Shown piece by piece: positions 34,192 through 43,264 of a DNA stretch of 45,461 bases; position 1 is the stretch's first letter; the number at the start of each line of letters is the position of its first letter. The notes under the pieces are model-generated. The model saw only the letters and a list, made by a program, of their open reading frames with translations, was not told the DNA's origin and ran no database searches. The stretch is from Desulfobacterales bacterium (GTDB lineage: Bacteria; Desulfobacterota; Desulfobacteria; Desulfobacterales; C00003060): contig JABXJX010000006.1 of NCBI GenBank assembly GCA_013375375.1, positions 2,545 to 48,005 on the forward strand. Direction: 5' to 3'. Position numbers and translations under genes: made by a program.

Positions 34192-34220
34192 TTGACTTGG
34201 ATATGAAAACTCGTTAATAG
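34192..34220 (+). promoter_or_regulatory. Candidate argS promoter
   Basis: TTGACT (34192-34197), 17-bp spacer, TAATAG (34215-34220). The expected start would be at or just before the argS ATG (34228), leaving no leader, and no Shine-Dalgarno is visible. Moderate match only. Confidence 0.4.
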
Positions 34221-34227
34221 ACATCCC

Positions 34228-35904
34228 ATGAAAAAAAAACTTCGCCTCCTGGTGCAGCAAGCCTTAGAATCCGCCATTACTGCCGGGCATTTTCAGCCCG
34301 TCGATCCCCTCCCGTCCATCGTACTGGAGACACCTAAGATTGCAGCCCATGGCGACTTCAGCACCAGCATCGCCATGGCTGTGGCGGCATCTCAAAAAAG
34401 GGTGCCACGGGAAGTTGCAGCGATCATTATGGATCATATTGAGGACTCCGGCCGGATGCTTTCAAAGATGGATGTGGCAGGACCCGGATTCATCAACTTC
34501 TTTATTGCACGGGACAGATGGTACGAGATTCTCAAGACCGTTCATGATGAGGATAAAGCCTACGGTACCTCCCAAATCGGGCACGGGAAGCACGTCCAGA
34601 TCGAATTTGTAAGTGCCAATCCTACCGGACCTCTCCATGTCGGCCACGGACGCTGTGCCGCCGTGGGCGAAACCCTGGCGGCCATATTGAAGTCAGCGGG
34701 TTATGAAGTCGAGAAGGAATACTATGTGAACGATTCCGGGCGACAGATTCGCACCCTCGGTGAATCGGTCTTTATTCGCTATCAGCAGCTCCTTGGAAAG
34801 AACATCAATATACCTGAGGATGGCTACCAAGGAGGTTACATAAAGGACTTGGCCCGCATACTCATTGATCAAGAAGGTGAACGCTTACTCGATATGTCCG
34901 AGGAGGAGGCAATCACACTTTGCGCAGGATTTGCGGCCGGCAAGATCCTTGAGGAGATTCGCCAAGATCTGGAAGCTTTTGGTGTATCCTTTGGCCGTTG
35001 GTTCAGCGAACAGCACCTCTATGACTCAGGCGCAGTCGGGGATGTGATTCAAGATTTTAAAAGCCGGGATATCGTGTATGAACACGATGGGGCGCTTTGG
35101 TTTCGTGCCAAAGACTTTCGTGATGAAAAGGACCGGGTTGTGGTTCGCTCCAATGGATTGACGACATATTTTGCTTCAGATATCGCTTACCATAAGGACA
35201 AGCTTGAGCGAAAGTTCGACCGGATCATTGATATATGGGGAGCAGATCATCACGGCTATGTTTCTCGCGTTTCAGCTTCGATTGAGGCCCTTGGATATAG
35301 CAAAGACCGCTTTCGGGTCCTCCTCGTTCAATTGGTGAACCTGCTTCGAGACGGCAAGCCAGTGGCCATGTCGACACGGGCAGGCGAATTTGTTACCTTA
35401 AAGGAAGTCGTTGACGAGGTGGGGCTGGATGCTGCCCGCTTCTTATTCTTGTTGCGCCATTATGAGAGCCCGCTTGACTTTGATCTGGAGGTGGCCAAAA
35501 GAGAGTCCAACGATAATCCGGTGTACTATGTGCAATACGTTCATGCAAGAATCTCTAATATTCTCAAGAAGGCCGAAGAACGCGGTTACAAAGATATTTA
35601 TTGGGATAAAGATTTCCCCGGGCTCATCAATCTCCCGGAGGAAATTCAGCTTATCAAGCTGATGGCACGATATCCGGAGATTGTGGAACAAAGCGCCCTT
35701 TTGATGGAACCTCATCATATCCCTTTTTACCTGAAAGAGCTTGCAGGAACCTTTCACGCCTACTATCACGACCGCAACAAGCACAAGGTTGTAAGTGATG
35801 ATGCCAAACTTTCAGCAGCAAGGCTATATTTGGTTTCTGCTATCAGGATCATCATAAGGAATGGGTTGACCCTGATGGGCGTGTCGGCACCGGAAAGAAT
35901 GTAG
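34228..35904 (+). CDS. argS: Arginyl-tRNA synthetase
   Basis: 558 aa class I synthetase. N-terminal Arg-S additional domain, HIGH-type motif PTGPLHVGHGR (about 131-141), ASDIAYHKDKLERKFD, WGADHHGYVSR, and the KMSKS region as MSTRAGEFVTL, which lacks the canonical lysine as in many ArgRS. A DALR anticodon-binding domain (about 430-558) ends the protein. First gene of a run with a SPOR protein, gatC, gatA, a 60-aa gene and mutL. Confidence 0.97.
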   Translation: MKKKLRLLVQQALESAITAGHFQPVDPLPSIVLETPKIAAHGDFSTSIAMAVAASQKRVPREVAAIIMDHIEDSGRMLSKMDVAGPGFINFFIARDRWYEILKTVHDEDKAYGTSQIGHGKHVQIEFVSANPTGPLHVGHGRCAAVGETLAAILKSAGYEVEKEYYVNDSGRQIRTLGESVFIRYQQLLGKNINIPEDGYQGGYIKDLARILIDQEGERLLDMSEEEAITLCAGFAAGKILEEIRQDLEAFGVSFGRWFSEQHLYDSGAVGDVIQDFKSRDIVYEHDGALWFRAKDFRDEKDRVVVRSNGLTTYFASDIAYHKDKLERKFDRIIDIWGADHHGYVSRVSASIEALGYSKDRFRVLLVQLVNLLRDGKPVAMSTRAGEFVTLKEVVDEVGLDAARFLFLLRHYESPLDFDLEVAKRESNDNPVYYVQYVHARISNILKKAEERGYKDIYWDKDFPGLINLPEEIQLIKLMARYPEIVEQSALLMEPHHIPFYLKELAGTFHAYYHDRNKHKVVSDDAKLSAARLYLVSAIRIIIRNGLTLMGVSAPERM

Positions 35905-35920
35905 GGAGGCTGGCCTAGTC

Positions 35921-36565
35921 ATGAGTAGAAAAACTTCACAGTCCAAGAAGAAATCTTCGGCCAAAAAATCCGGATTTCCCGTTGAACTGACCCGCAAACA
36001 GTTTTTTCTTTGGTTTGGGCTCGCCTTCCTTGCGATGGCCTGGATGTTTACCCTGGGCATTATTGTGGGGCGCGGTCTTTCTCCGGTCCGTTTTGATGTG
36101 CAGAAGCTCAAGAAAGAGCTGATAGCCCTTAAGCAGGAGGTCTTGAAAAGAGATCAGGCCCGCTTTAAGATTGAGAAAGATAACCTTTCCGGGGACCATG
36201 GCCTTGATTTTTACAAGGCCCTTACAGATAAGAAGGAAGAGACCCGGTCGAAGCTTGCAAAAGCTCGCGAGCAGACCGTAAAGCCCAACACAGGATCCCC
36301 GGAGGCCTCTAAAACAGGAAAGATTGGGAGACGGGGGCTTTTGACCATACAGGTTGCATCGTTAAAGAATGCTGAGAGGACCAAGCAAATAATAACTCGT
36401 CTTAAAGGTAAAGGGTATGATGCCTATGAGGTAACGGCAAACGTGCCCGGGAAGGGGATCTGTCATAGGGTGCGAGTGGGCCATTTTGCGGATTCTATTG
36501 AGGCCGGACGGGTAGCCGCAAGGCTTAAGCAGGATAAATTTGAAGTAATGATTGTTCGGGAGTAG
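35921..36565 (+). CDS. Membrane-anchored SPOR-domain protein
   Basis: 214 aa. Lys/Ser-rich cytoplasmic tail (1-22), one membrane span (about 28-49, FFLWFGLAFLAMAWMFTLGIIVG), a charged linker containing LDFYKALTDKKEE, and a C-terminal SPOR domain (about 138-214, LTIQVASLKNAERTKQIITRL). SPOR domains bind denuded septal peptidoglycan, so a role at the division site is likely. It lies 16 bp after argS and 28 bp before gatC. Confidence 0.88.
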   Translation: MSRKTSQSKKKSSAKKSGFPVELTRKQFFLWFGLAFLAMAWMFTLGIIVGRGLSPVRFDVQKLKKELIALKQEVLKRDQARFKIEKDNLSGDHGLDFYKALTDKKEETRSKLAKAREQTVKPNTGSPEASKTGKIGRRGLLTIQVASLKNAERTKQIITRLKGKGYDAYEVTANVPGKGICHRVRVGHFADSIEAGRVAARLKQDKFEVMIVRE

Positions 36566-36593
36566 GCGCTTTAGCTCACCTGGAGGTATTGCC

Positions 36594-36881
36594 ATGAAGA
36601 TTACCAAGGAAGAAGTCGTCCATGTAACAGGATTGGCCCGATTGAGTCTTGATGATAACGACATAGAGCTTTATACCAAGCAACTGGGGGACATCCTGAG
36701 CTATATGGATGCCCTCAATCGTATTGATACCGAAGGCGTGCCTCCTACCTCCCACGCCATTTTTATAAACAATGCGTTTCGCGAGGATGAGGTCGAGCCT
36801 TCCATTCCCGCGGGACGTGCTTTGGCGAACGCCCCTGAGTCTGAAGACGAAGGCTTTGTCGTTCCAAAGGTAATTGGATAA
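36594..36881 (+). CDS. gatC: Glu/Asp-tRNA amidotransferase subunit C
   Basis: 95 aa. Stabilises GatA in the complex that converts Glu-tRNA(Gln) and/or Asp-tRNA(Asn) to the amides. Typical [14 protein letters not shown] start, [19 protein letters not shown] and the acidic REDEVEPS segment. ATG 36594 follows TGGAGGTATTGCC. The stop overlaps the gatA start by 1 bp (TAATG). GatB is not in the window. Confidence 0.94.
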   Translation: MKITKEEVVHVTGLARLSLDDNDIELYTKQLGDILSYMDALNRIDTEGVPPTSHAIFINNAFREDEVEPSIPAGRALANAPESEDEGFVVPKVIG

Positions 36882-38338
36882 TGGATTTGTATCGATTAAC
36901 CATACACGAGGCCCATGAGCTCTTAACAACAGGAAAGATCTCTTCTGTGGAGCTGACCTCTGCGGTTTTTGATCGCATAGAACAGGTTGAAGATAAGGTC
37001 GGGGCCTACATTACTCTGGTCAAGGACCGGGCCATGGCTGAAGCAGCAGACGCAGATAAGGTGATTCGGCAAGGCAACGGCAAGCCGCTTACAGGTATTC
37101 CTATTGCTATTAAGGATGTTCTCTGCACAGAGGGGGTCAGAACGACCTGTGGATCAAGGATATTGAAAAACTTTATCCCGCCTTATAACAGCACGGTTGT
37201 GGACAGACTCAGAGAGGCCCGCGCCGTCATTATAGGGAAAGCCAATATGGATGAATTTGCTATGGGTTCCTCCACCGAACACTCGGCATTGACGACAACC
37301 CGCAACCCGTGGGATTTGACACGGGTCCCAGGAGGCTCCAGCGGGGGGTCGGCTGCGGCCGTGGCCGCTGATGAATGCATCGGGGCGATTGGTACAGACA
37401 CAGGAGGTTCCATACGGCAGCCGGCAAGTCATTGTGGTGTGGTGGGACTAAAGCCCACGTACGGACGGATATCGCGCTTTGGCCTTGTTGCGTTTGCTTC
37501 CTCCCTTGACCAGATCGGTCCCATAACCAAAGATGTAACGGATTGCGCGATCCTGATGAATGAGATATGCGGCTATGATCCGAATGACTCGACATCTGTG
37601 CCGCGGGAGGTCCCGAATTACACTAAGGCGTTACAAGCGGGCATCAAGGGGCTTGTGGTTGGGATGCCCAAGGAGTATTTTTCCGAAGGCCTGGATGAGG
37701 ATGTGGCGCAATCGATTGATGCTGCGATCAAAGTGATTGAAGGACTTGGGGCAACCTGCAAGTATGTCTCTCTTCCCCATACAGAACAAGCTGTGGCCGT
37801 ATATTATCTGATCGCACCTGCCGAGGCAAGCTCGAACCTTGCCCGATACGATGGCGTGAGATACGGGTTTCGGGACAATGGGGCCGAAGAGTTGATCCAG
37901 ATGTACAGAGATACCCGGTCAAAAGGATTTGGGCCTGAAGTGCAAAGACGGATAATCATCGGCACTTATGCACTGTCGGCAGGATACTATGATGCTTACT
38001 ACGGGAAGGCTTCCCAGGTACGAACCTTGATTATACAGGACTTCAATCAAGCCTTTGAAACATGCGACGTGCTGCTTGCGCCCGTGGCCCCCACGCCTGC
38101 ATTTAAGCTTGGAGAGAAACTGGATGATCCCCTTGCCATGTATCTGTCGGACATCTTTACCCTGCCTGCCAACCTGGCCGGAATAGCCGGGGTTTCCGTG
38201 CCTTGCGGGTTCAGCAGGGATGGGCTTCCGATCGGGTTGCAGATTTTGAGCAAACATTTTGACGAGGAGAAACTCATCCGGGTGGCATACAATTTTGAAC
38301 AGGAAACCGATTTCCATGCCAAGAGGCCGGAGCTGTGA
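36881..38338 (+). CDS. gatA: Glu/Asp-tRNA amidotransferase subunit A
   Basis: 485 aa amidase-signature enzyme that releases ammonia from glutamine for tRNA-dependent amidation. Catalytic triad K78 (PIAIKDVL), S153 ([11 protein letters not shown]) and S177 (TGGSIRQPA). Full length, continuous with gatC. The C-terminal region [25 protein letters not shown] is standard. Confidence 0.97.
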   Translation: MDLYRLTIHEAHELLTTGKISSVELTSAVFDRIEQVEDKVGAYITLVKDRAMAEAADADKVIRQGNGKPLTGIPIAIKDVLCTEGVRTTCGSRILKNFIPPYNSTVVDRLREARAVIIGKANMDEFAMGSSTEHSALTTTRNPWDLTRVPGGSSGGSAAAVAADECIGAIGTDTGGSIRQPASHCGVVGLKPTYGRISRFGLVAFASSLDQIGPITKDVTDCAILMNEICGYDPNDSTSVPREVPNYTKALQAGIKGLVVGMPKEYFSEGLDEDVAQSIDAAIKVIEGLGATCKYVSLPHTEQAVAVYYLIAPAEASSNLARYDGVRYGFRDNGAEELIQMYRDTRSKGFGPEVQRRIIIGTYALSAGYYDAYYGKASQVRTLIIQDFNQAFETCDVLLAPVAPTPAFKLGEKLDDPLAMYLSDIFTLPANLAGIAGVSVPCGFSRDGLPIGLQILSKHFDEEKLIRVAYNFEQETDFHAKRPEL

Positions 38339-38360
38339 TTTGTCATTAGCTCCTGTTTAC

Positions 38361-38381
38361 GATGTCGGGTAGTTAATGTAT
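38361..38381 (-). repeat. Third copy (one end only) of the CCCGACAT repeat
   Basis: 21 bp identical to 3743-3763 in inverted orientation, located 22 bp after gatA. The matching second end is not visible, so it is a solo or truncated copy. Confidence 0.7.
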
Positions 38382-38418
38382 TTTTTAATAACTATATAAA
38401 AAGGAGAAGTAAACCAAA

Positions 38419-38601
38419 ATGAGCATTCAGCCGGAAGGTGAAGACCTGAGAAAGGCGACGAGATGGATATCGGACGAGCGCCTGAATAATCCAAAGGAGA
38501 ACCTGAGCAGTTTGATTGAACAGGCGTGCGTCAAGTTTGATCTGTCACCCCAGGATGCAGAATTCCTTATGCGCTTTTTTGCCGCAAAAGACAAAGAGTA
38601 A
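38419..38601 (+). CDS. Small conserved-looking protein between gatA and mutL
   Basis: 60 aa with a ribosome site AAAAGGAGAAG and sensible codon use. Likely all helical: SIQPEGEDLRKATRWISDERL, then SSLIEQACVKFDLSPQDAEFLMRFFA. No known domain recognised; it looks like a small cytoplasmic adaptor. Cotranscribed with gatA and mutL; 19 bp to mutL. Confidence 0.65.
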   Translation: MSIQPEGEDLRKATRWISDERLNNPKENLSSLIEQACVKFDLSPQDAEFLMRFFAAKDKE

Positions 38602-38620
38602 CCGTTCAATCTTTCAAAAG

Positions 38621-40360
38621 ATGCCGCGTATAAAGATCCTCCCTGAAATATTGTCCAACAAGATCGCTGCCGGTGAGGTGGTTGAGCGTCCGGCCTCGGT
38701 TGTAAAAGAGCTCATAGAGAATTCTATTGATGCTGAAAGCTCCAAGGTATTGGTGGAGATAGCAAAGGGCGGACGCTCGTTTATTCGGGTATCCGACAAC
38801 GGCGTCGGCATGGATCATGACGATGCGCTTCTGTCTATAGAGCGCTATGCAACAAGCAAGATATACAATGAAAAAGATCTTTTCTCTATAGCCACTCTTG
38901 GATTTAGAGGAGAGGCCCTCCCAAGCATAGCATCTGTTTCAGAGATGGAGATCGTGACCAGGTCGGCATCATCCGAAGCCGGCACACGAATCATTGTGAA
39001 AGGCGGAAAAGTCAAGGAGGTTGCCGAGGTCGGGGCTCCTAAAGGAACGGTTATCTCGGTGAATCGTCTATTTTTCAACACGCCTGCCAGGCGAAAGTAC
39101 CTGAAGACGGAACAGACCGAAATGGGCCACATCAGCGACACGGTTACGCGCATGGTCCTTGCTTTCCCCGGCGTCTACTTTAAGTTCTTACACAACAAAA
39201 GGGTTCTCGGGAACTGGAGCACCGCCGCAAACTCTTTTCACCGCGTAGTCGACGCGCTGGGAGGGGATTTAGAAGATCGTTTGCATGAAGTGGACTACAA
39301 GGCCGGCAACGTCTGGATCCACGGATTCGTGGCCTCTCCGGAGATCTCGCGAGCAACTTCTCGCGGATTATATGTTTATGTTAACGGTCGCTTTGTCCGG
39401 GACAAGTTACTGGTTCATGCTGTTATGGAAGCCTATGCAGGGCGGCTGATGAAAGGTAAGTTCCCGCTGGTCGTGCTCTTTGTGGAGCTTGCCCATGATA
39501 AAGTGGATGTGAATGTACATCCTACAAAGAACTCTGTTCGGTTTGAAGCCCTAAATCAGGTCCATGAAACTGTTGCAAGGGCTGTATCAGAAAGTCTGCA
39601 GAAGTTCGATCGTCCCGGATGGAGACAGACCCTCACCGCAAAACCAACGCAACGACCGACCCAATACAGTCTTTCTCCGCCAGGGCGCGGGGTGGTTAGT
39701 GAGTCTAAACCCGAACTTACTTCTCAGGTATACAGCAATACACATAAAACCATGCCACCACTGTGGCCTGAAAAATCCTTTTCCTCCCTCAGGATCCTCG
39801 GGCAGCTCCACAACACCTATATTGTTTGCGAATCTGAAGACGGATTAGTACTGATCGACCAGCATGCCGCCCATGAACGCGTGGTTTTTGAGTCGCTCAA
39901 GGCCGCCTACGGCCGTTCGGCTATTGCCGTCCAGGGCCTGCTGGTGCCCGAAACCCTGGAGTTGAATCATCGGGAGGCCGGCATCCTGGAAGCGCTTATA
40001 GAAGACTTGAGGAAGATTGGCCTGGAAATAGAACCCTTTGGAGGGAAGACTTACCTGATAAAGTCCGTCCCCGCTTTGCTGGCCGGCAGGCCTATCAAAC
40101 CTCTTGTCATGGAGATTGTAGAAAAGGCGGCTGAAATCGGTCTTGCCTCCGGCTTGCATCGCGGCGTGGGCGAGTGCCTAGCCATAATGGCCTGCCACGG
40201 TGCCATAAGGGCCAATCAAAAACTTGCGGATGAACAGATGAAATCCCTGTTGGAACAACTCGATGCCCTTGAACATGCATCACATTGCCCGCACGGCCGT
40301 CCGACTTACATTCACCAAAGCCTGCGCCGGGTGGAAAAGGATTTTAAACGGATCGTCTGA
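38621..40360 (+). CDS. mutL: DNA mismatch repair protein MutL
   Basis: 579 aa. N-terminal GHKL ATPase: ELIENSIDAESSKV, VSDNGVGM, RYATSKI and TLGFRGEALPSIASVS. The C-terminal dimerisation domain (about 390-579) contains the endonuclease motif DQHAAHERVVFE (D413 on), matching DQHAx2Ex4E, plus ACHGAIRANQ and CPHGRPT. It therefore nicks DNA itself, as in species lacking MutH. ATG 38621 fits the family start MPRIKILPE; the longer upstream frame overlaps the 60-aa gene. Confidence 0.96.
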   Translation: MPRIKILPEILSNKIAAGEVVERPASVVKELIENSIDAESSKVLVEIAKGGRSFIRVSDNGVGMDHDDALLSIERYATSKIYNEKDLFSIATLGFRGEALPSIASVSEMEIVTRSASSEAGTRIIVKGGKVKEVAEVGAPKGTVISVNRLFFNTPARRKYLKTEQTEMGHISDTVTRMVLAFPGVYFKFLHNKRVLGNWSTAANSFHRVVDALGGDLEDRLHEVDYKAGNVWIHGFVASPEISRATSRGLYVYVNGRFVRDKLLVHAVMEAYAGRLMKGKFPLVVLFVELAHDKVDVNVHPTKNSVRFEALNQVHETVARAVSESLQKFDRPGWRQTLTAKPTQRPTQYSLSPPGRGVVSESKPELTSQVYSNTHKTMPPLWPEKSFSSLRILGQLHNTYIVCESEDGLVLIDQHAAHERVVFESLKAAYGRSAIAVQGLLVPETLELNHREAGILEALIEDLRKIGLEIEPFGGKTYLIKSVPALLAGRPIKPLVMEIVEKAAEIGLASGLHRGVGECLAIMACHGAIRANQKLADEQMKSLLEQLDALEHASHCPHGRPTYIHQSLRRVEKDFKRIV

Positions 40361-40374
40361 TTAAAGGTCCCCTT

Positions 40375-40992
40375 TTATTTGCTCTTTTTGCCGGCCAGTT
40401 TCTTTACCCTTAAGAGCCCCGGGCTGTTATGAAAATACATCAGAGTGGAAGAATATCCTGCGCGGATAAAACGAGTTTCCAGATCATCAAAGAGGACAGG
40501 GCGGTTCGGCCATGTGTATCTTTTTTCTCTACGGTTCAGCTTTTCCCATTGTCTCAACGCATTCGAGTCTTTGTGAAATACGCTTTCCCTTGCATGTTCA
40601 CACAGAAACATCTCACAGACAATCGGTTTTATATTCCAAAGACAACCGCTTTCCCCAAGATAGACGCACCTAAAGCTTGGGCTTGGGACACTCAAGACTT
40701 GTAGTAGCCGGTCGGTTTCTTCGCCTGACGACATCAGGAGATTAATGACTACATCAGCAAAGAATGTTGTAATCCCTTCACGGCTACAGCATGCACTATA
40801 GTGGTCCTGGTAGCACTTTTGAGTGCAGATTTGTGAAAAATGGTGTTGCAAGAACCGGTTTACTTCTTTTCTAAATTGGAGATAGTCTTTTATTCTTATT
40901 TTAAGCTTTTTCCGTTCAGAAGGCAAAATCGTTCTGAGATGCTCTCGCACCATTTGGATCGTTTCTGACTGTTCCAGGTTGTAGTCATTCAT
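40375..40992 (-). CDS. Cys-rich YkgJ-like putative metal-cluster protein
   Basis: 205 aa. Eight or so Cys in two groups: CTQKCYQDHYSACC (about 56-69) and CVYLGESGCLWNIKPIVCEMFLC (about 109-131, read in parts). The second group resembles the YkgJ/UPF0153 pattern C-x6-C-x8-C-x4-C, which is proposed to bind zinc or an iron-sulfur cluster. The ends are charged. Partner gene 15 bp upstream on the same strand. The biochemical role is unknown. Confidence 0.65.
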   Translation of the reverse strand: MNDYNLEQSETIQMVREHLRTILPSERKKLKIRIKDYLQFRKEVNRFLQHHFSQICTQKCYQDHYSACCSREGITTFFADVVINLLMSSGEETDRLLQVLSVPSPSFRCVYLGESGCLWNIKPIVCEMFLCEHARESVFHKDSNALRQWEKLNRREKRYTWPNRPVLFDDLETRFIRAGYSSTLMYFHNSPGLLRVKKLAGKKSK

Positions 40993-41007
40993 CTCCGGGC
41001 CCCGGTT

Positions 41008-41811
41008 TTAATGAAGAGTAGGGCTTTCTTTTTTTAGGGCCTCCTCCTTCAAAAACTGAAACACGTAATACCCTTCTGCATCCGGTTTTATTTCACCTAA
41101 GGCAACCCCAGGGATTAGATCCAGTGCAACAGGGTCGTCCACGGCCACTTTTCTTTTGATCAGCCTGAGCATGTTCGTTCTATCATTGTACATAATGATG
41201 GGGCCAAAGATTTTTCTTCCGTCTTCTGCTTCATGGTGAGAACCGAACATTATATAGTCATTTACCAATACCTCCGCCGGCACTGGTTCGTAACCCATAA
41301 GTTCGACAAAGAGGTCAAGTGTCTCCGTGACTGCCCCGGGGTCTGACCCGGCAAGGGCTTCAATTCCGTCATTGATCATTTCTTCTATATCCCTTTCCTC
41401 AAAGCGAAGGTCGAGCAAGTCCAGGGCGCGTTCACGAACGTGGCGGAGGGAATCTCTCCCTTTGCACATGAGGACATCCGAATCGTTCAAGATTTTTATA
41501 ACATTTCGAATGCTGACCATTTCCTTCAATTCAGGGCTCTTGCGCAACGTCACGTCGTCAAGAGTGGTTTTGCCATAAAGTGGAAGCTCGTTATCCAGCA
41601 CAAGTATCTCCCCTGTGCCCGGCTCAAGTTCTCTAAAATAGAGATCAAGGTCTCTCCGTTTTTCCAAGACAAAGGGGCTCAATGAAAGAAGTTCCCGCAT
41701 GGTTTCTTTATCTACCTTCCATAGCTTCCCAGGCGATCCAATGGACAGCGACACGGCCCTTGAAAGTTTGTCTATTAGGATCTTTTTTTTCAGGTTCTCT
41801 TTCAGCGACAT
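41008..41811 (-). CDS. Uncharacterised cytoplasmic protein paired with the YkgJ-like gene
   Basis: 267 aa, no signal or membrane span, no domain recognised. N-terminal basic segment (MSLKENLKKKILIDKL), several conserved-looking acidic/aromatic motifs (ELEPGTGEILVLDNELPLYG, YIMFGSHHEAEDGRKIFGP) and a C terminus that reads like a small beta domain (ALGEIKPDAEGYYVFQFL). Good ribosome site GGGAGATTAC. Followed 15 bp later by the Cys-rich gene, suggesting the two work together. Confidence 0.6.
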   Translation of the reverse strand: MSLKENLKKKILIDKLSRAVSLSIGSPGKLWKVDKETMRELLSLSPFVLEKRRDLDLYFRELEPGTGEILVLDNELPLYGKTTLDDVTLRKSPELKEMVSIRNVIKILNDSDVLMCKGRDSLRHVRERALDLLDLRFEERDIEEMINDGIEALAGSDPGAVTETLDLFVELMGYEPVPAEVLVNDYIMFGSHHEAEDGRKIFGPIIMYNDRTNMLRLIKRKVAVDDPVALDLIPGVALGEIKPDAEGYYVFQFLKEEALKKESPTLH

Positions 41812-41994
41812 GTAATCTCCCGTAATTTGTTATTATTAGTTATTTGTTATTCGACAATCATCAATCAAAATGTATATTATCAATATCACAATAGTTGTTT
41901 CACGTAAACCAAAACCCGCTTCCTCTTGACTATAAGTGCCCATTCTGATACAAAATTCTTGGATTCCAGGGAGGGAAGAGACAGGATCTTGGAA
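41812..41994. other. AT-rich divergent promoter region
   Basis: 183 bp between the unknown gene and pcm. It contains AGTTATTTGTTATTCG, sharing 12 bp with one arm of the cobalamin riboswitch insert (12305-12316), probably by low complexity. It presumably carries both promoters; no defined element. Confidence 0.35.
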
Positions 41995-42666
41995 ATGGCT
42001 ACATGGGCGCCCCATATCGCTATGAAGTTTGAGCGCTTCAGGGAAAAGATGGTGAGCACACAAATCGAGGCCCGTGGTATCTATGACCATGGGGTTCTTG
42101 AGGCTATGCGTAAGGTTCCCCGCCATCTTTTTGTGGGTGAAGCCCTGCAGGACCAAGCCTATGGAGACTTTCCCCTTCCCATTGGCGAGGGCCAGACTAT
42201 ATCCCAGCCGTATATTGTAGCGGAGATGACCCAAGCCCTTGAACTAACCAAGGATGATCGCGTCCTGGAGATCGGAACCGGTTCAGGTTATCAGACAGCC
42301 ATACTGGCCGAGCTGGCATTTCGGGTTTATACGATTGAACGGGTGAGGGCCCTATTTATCAGGGCTCGCAAGCTACTTGATCAGCTCGGATACCACAATG
42401 TCGTTGCCAAGTGTTCCGATGGGACCCTGGGCTGGCCTGATGAGAGCCCCTTTGAGGCGATCATCGTGACGGCCGGGGCACCGGAGATACCGGAAAAGCT
42501 TGTGCAACAGTTAACAATAGGTGGCCGCATGGTCATCCCGGTGGGCGACAGATTCTCCCAAACACTCGTCAAGATCCGCAGAGACGAAGATGGTATTCAC
42601 GAAAACGATATAGGGGGATGCCGGTTCGTAAAACTCATTGGGGAATACGGATGGAAGGGGAAATAG
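41995..42666 (+). CDS. pcm: Protein-L-isoaspartate O-methyltransferase
   Basis: 223 aa. Methylates isoaspartyl residues of damaged proteins using SAM. Substrate segment [20 protein letters not shown]-binding motif [19 protein letters not shown]; post-I YTIERV; DAIIVT-like [13 protein letters not shown]; and [12 protein letters not shown] 41995 gives a start comparable to the family; the open frame extends upstream to a TTG at 41926 without support. The next gene starts 3 bp on. Confidence 0.93.
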   Translation: MATWAPHIAMKFERFREKMVSTQIEARGIYDHGVLEAMRKVPRHLFVGEALQDQAYGDFPLPIGEGQTISQPYIVAEMTQALELTKDDRVLEIGTGSGYQTAILAELAFRVYTIERVRALFIRARKLLDQLGYHNVVAKCSDGTLGWPDESPFEAIIVTAGAPEIPEKLVQQLTIGGRMVIPVGDRFSQTLVKIRRDEDGIHENDIGGCRFVKLIGEYGWKGK

Positions 42667-42669
42667 GCA

Positions 42670-43254
42670 GTGCTGCGGAGACTCTACGGCTGGGTTTTAC
42701 ACTGGGCCCGAACCCCGTACGGAACCTGGGCATTGTTTGCCTTAGCCTTTTGCGAGTCCTCCTTTTTCCCAATCCCGCCTGATGTGCTTCTTATTGCCCT
42801 GTCCGTTGTGCTGCCGAAAAAATCGCTCAGATATGCCTTAATCTGTTCCGGTGGCTCCTTATTGGGTGGATGTTTTGGTTATTTCATCGGATGGCAATTC
42901 ATGGCCTCTGTCGGCGATGCGATTATCCGATTCTATGGGTTGATAGATAAGTATGAATATATCAGGCAACTCTATATGCTCTACGATGCCTGGACAGTGG
43001 GGATCGCGGGCTTTACCCCTATTCCATATAAAGTCTTTACGATTACTGCCGGTGCCTTTCGGATCAACTTTGTCGTTTTTCTTGTTGCCTCTGCTATTTC
43101 CAGGTCGGCTCGATTTTTCCTGATAGGCGGCCTTATCTATCTGTTTGGTCCGAAGCTCCAGTCCTTCATTGAACGGTATTTCAACGCACTTGCCGTGGCT
43201 TTTGTTATATTGTTAATCTTGGGATTTGTGGCGATCAGGTACTTAATTCCCTGA
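42670..43254 (+). CDS. yqaA: DedA-like membrane protein (YqaA family)
   Basis: 194 aa, GTG start, about five membrane segments. The DedA/SNARE-associated pattern is present: ALAFCESSFFPIPPDVLLIALSV, GGSLLGGCFGYFIGW, FTPIPYKVFTITAGAFRIN and SRSARFFLIGG. DedA relatives take part in membrane-lipid (undecaprenyl-phosphate) recycling and homeostasis; this subfamily's substrate is unproven. Located directly after pcm, as often seen. Confidence 0.85.
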   Translation: MLRRLYGWVLHWARTPYGTWALFALAFCESSFFPIPPDVLLIALSVVLPKKSLRYALICSGGSLLGGCFGYFIGWQFMASVGDAIIRFYGLIDKYEYIRQLYMLYDAWTVGIAGFTPIPYKVFTITAGAFRINFVVFLVASAISRSARFFLIGGLIYLFGPKLQSFIERYFNALAVAFVILLILGFVAIRYLIP

Positions 43255-43264
43255 TGGTATTTTC

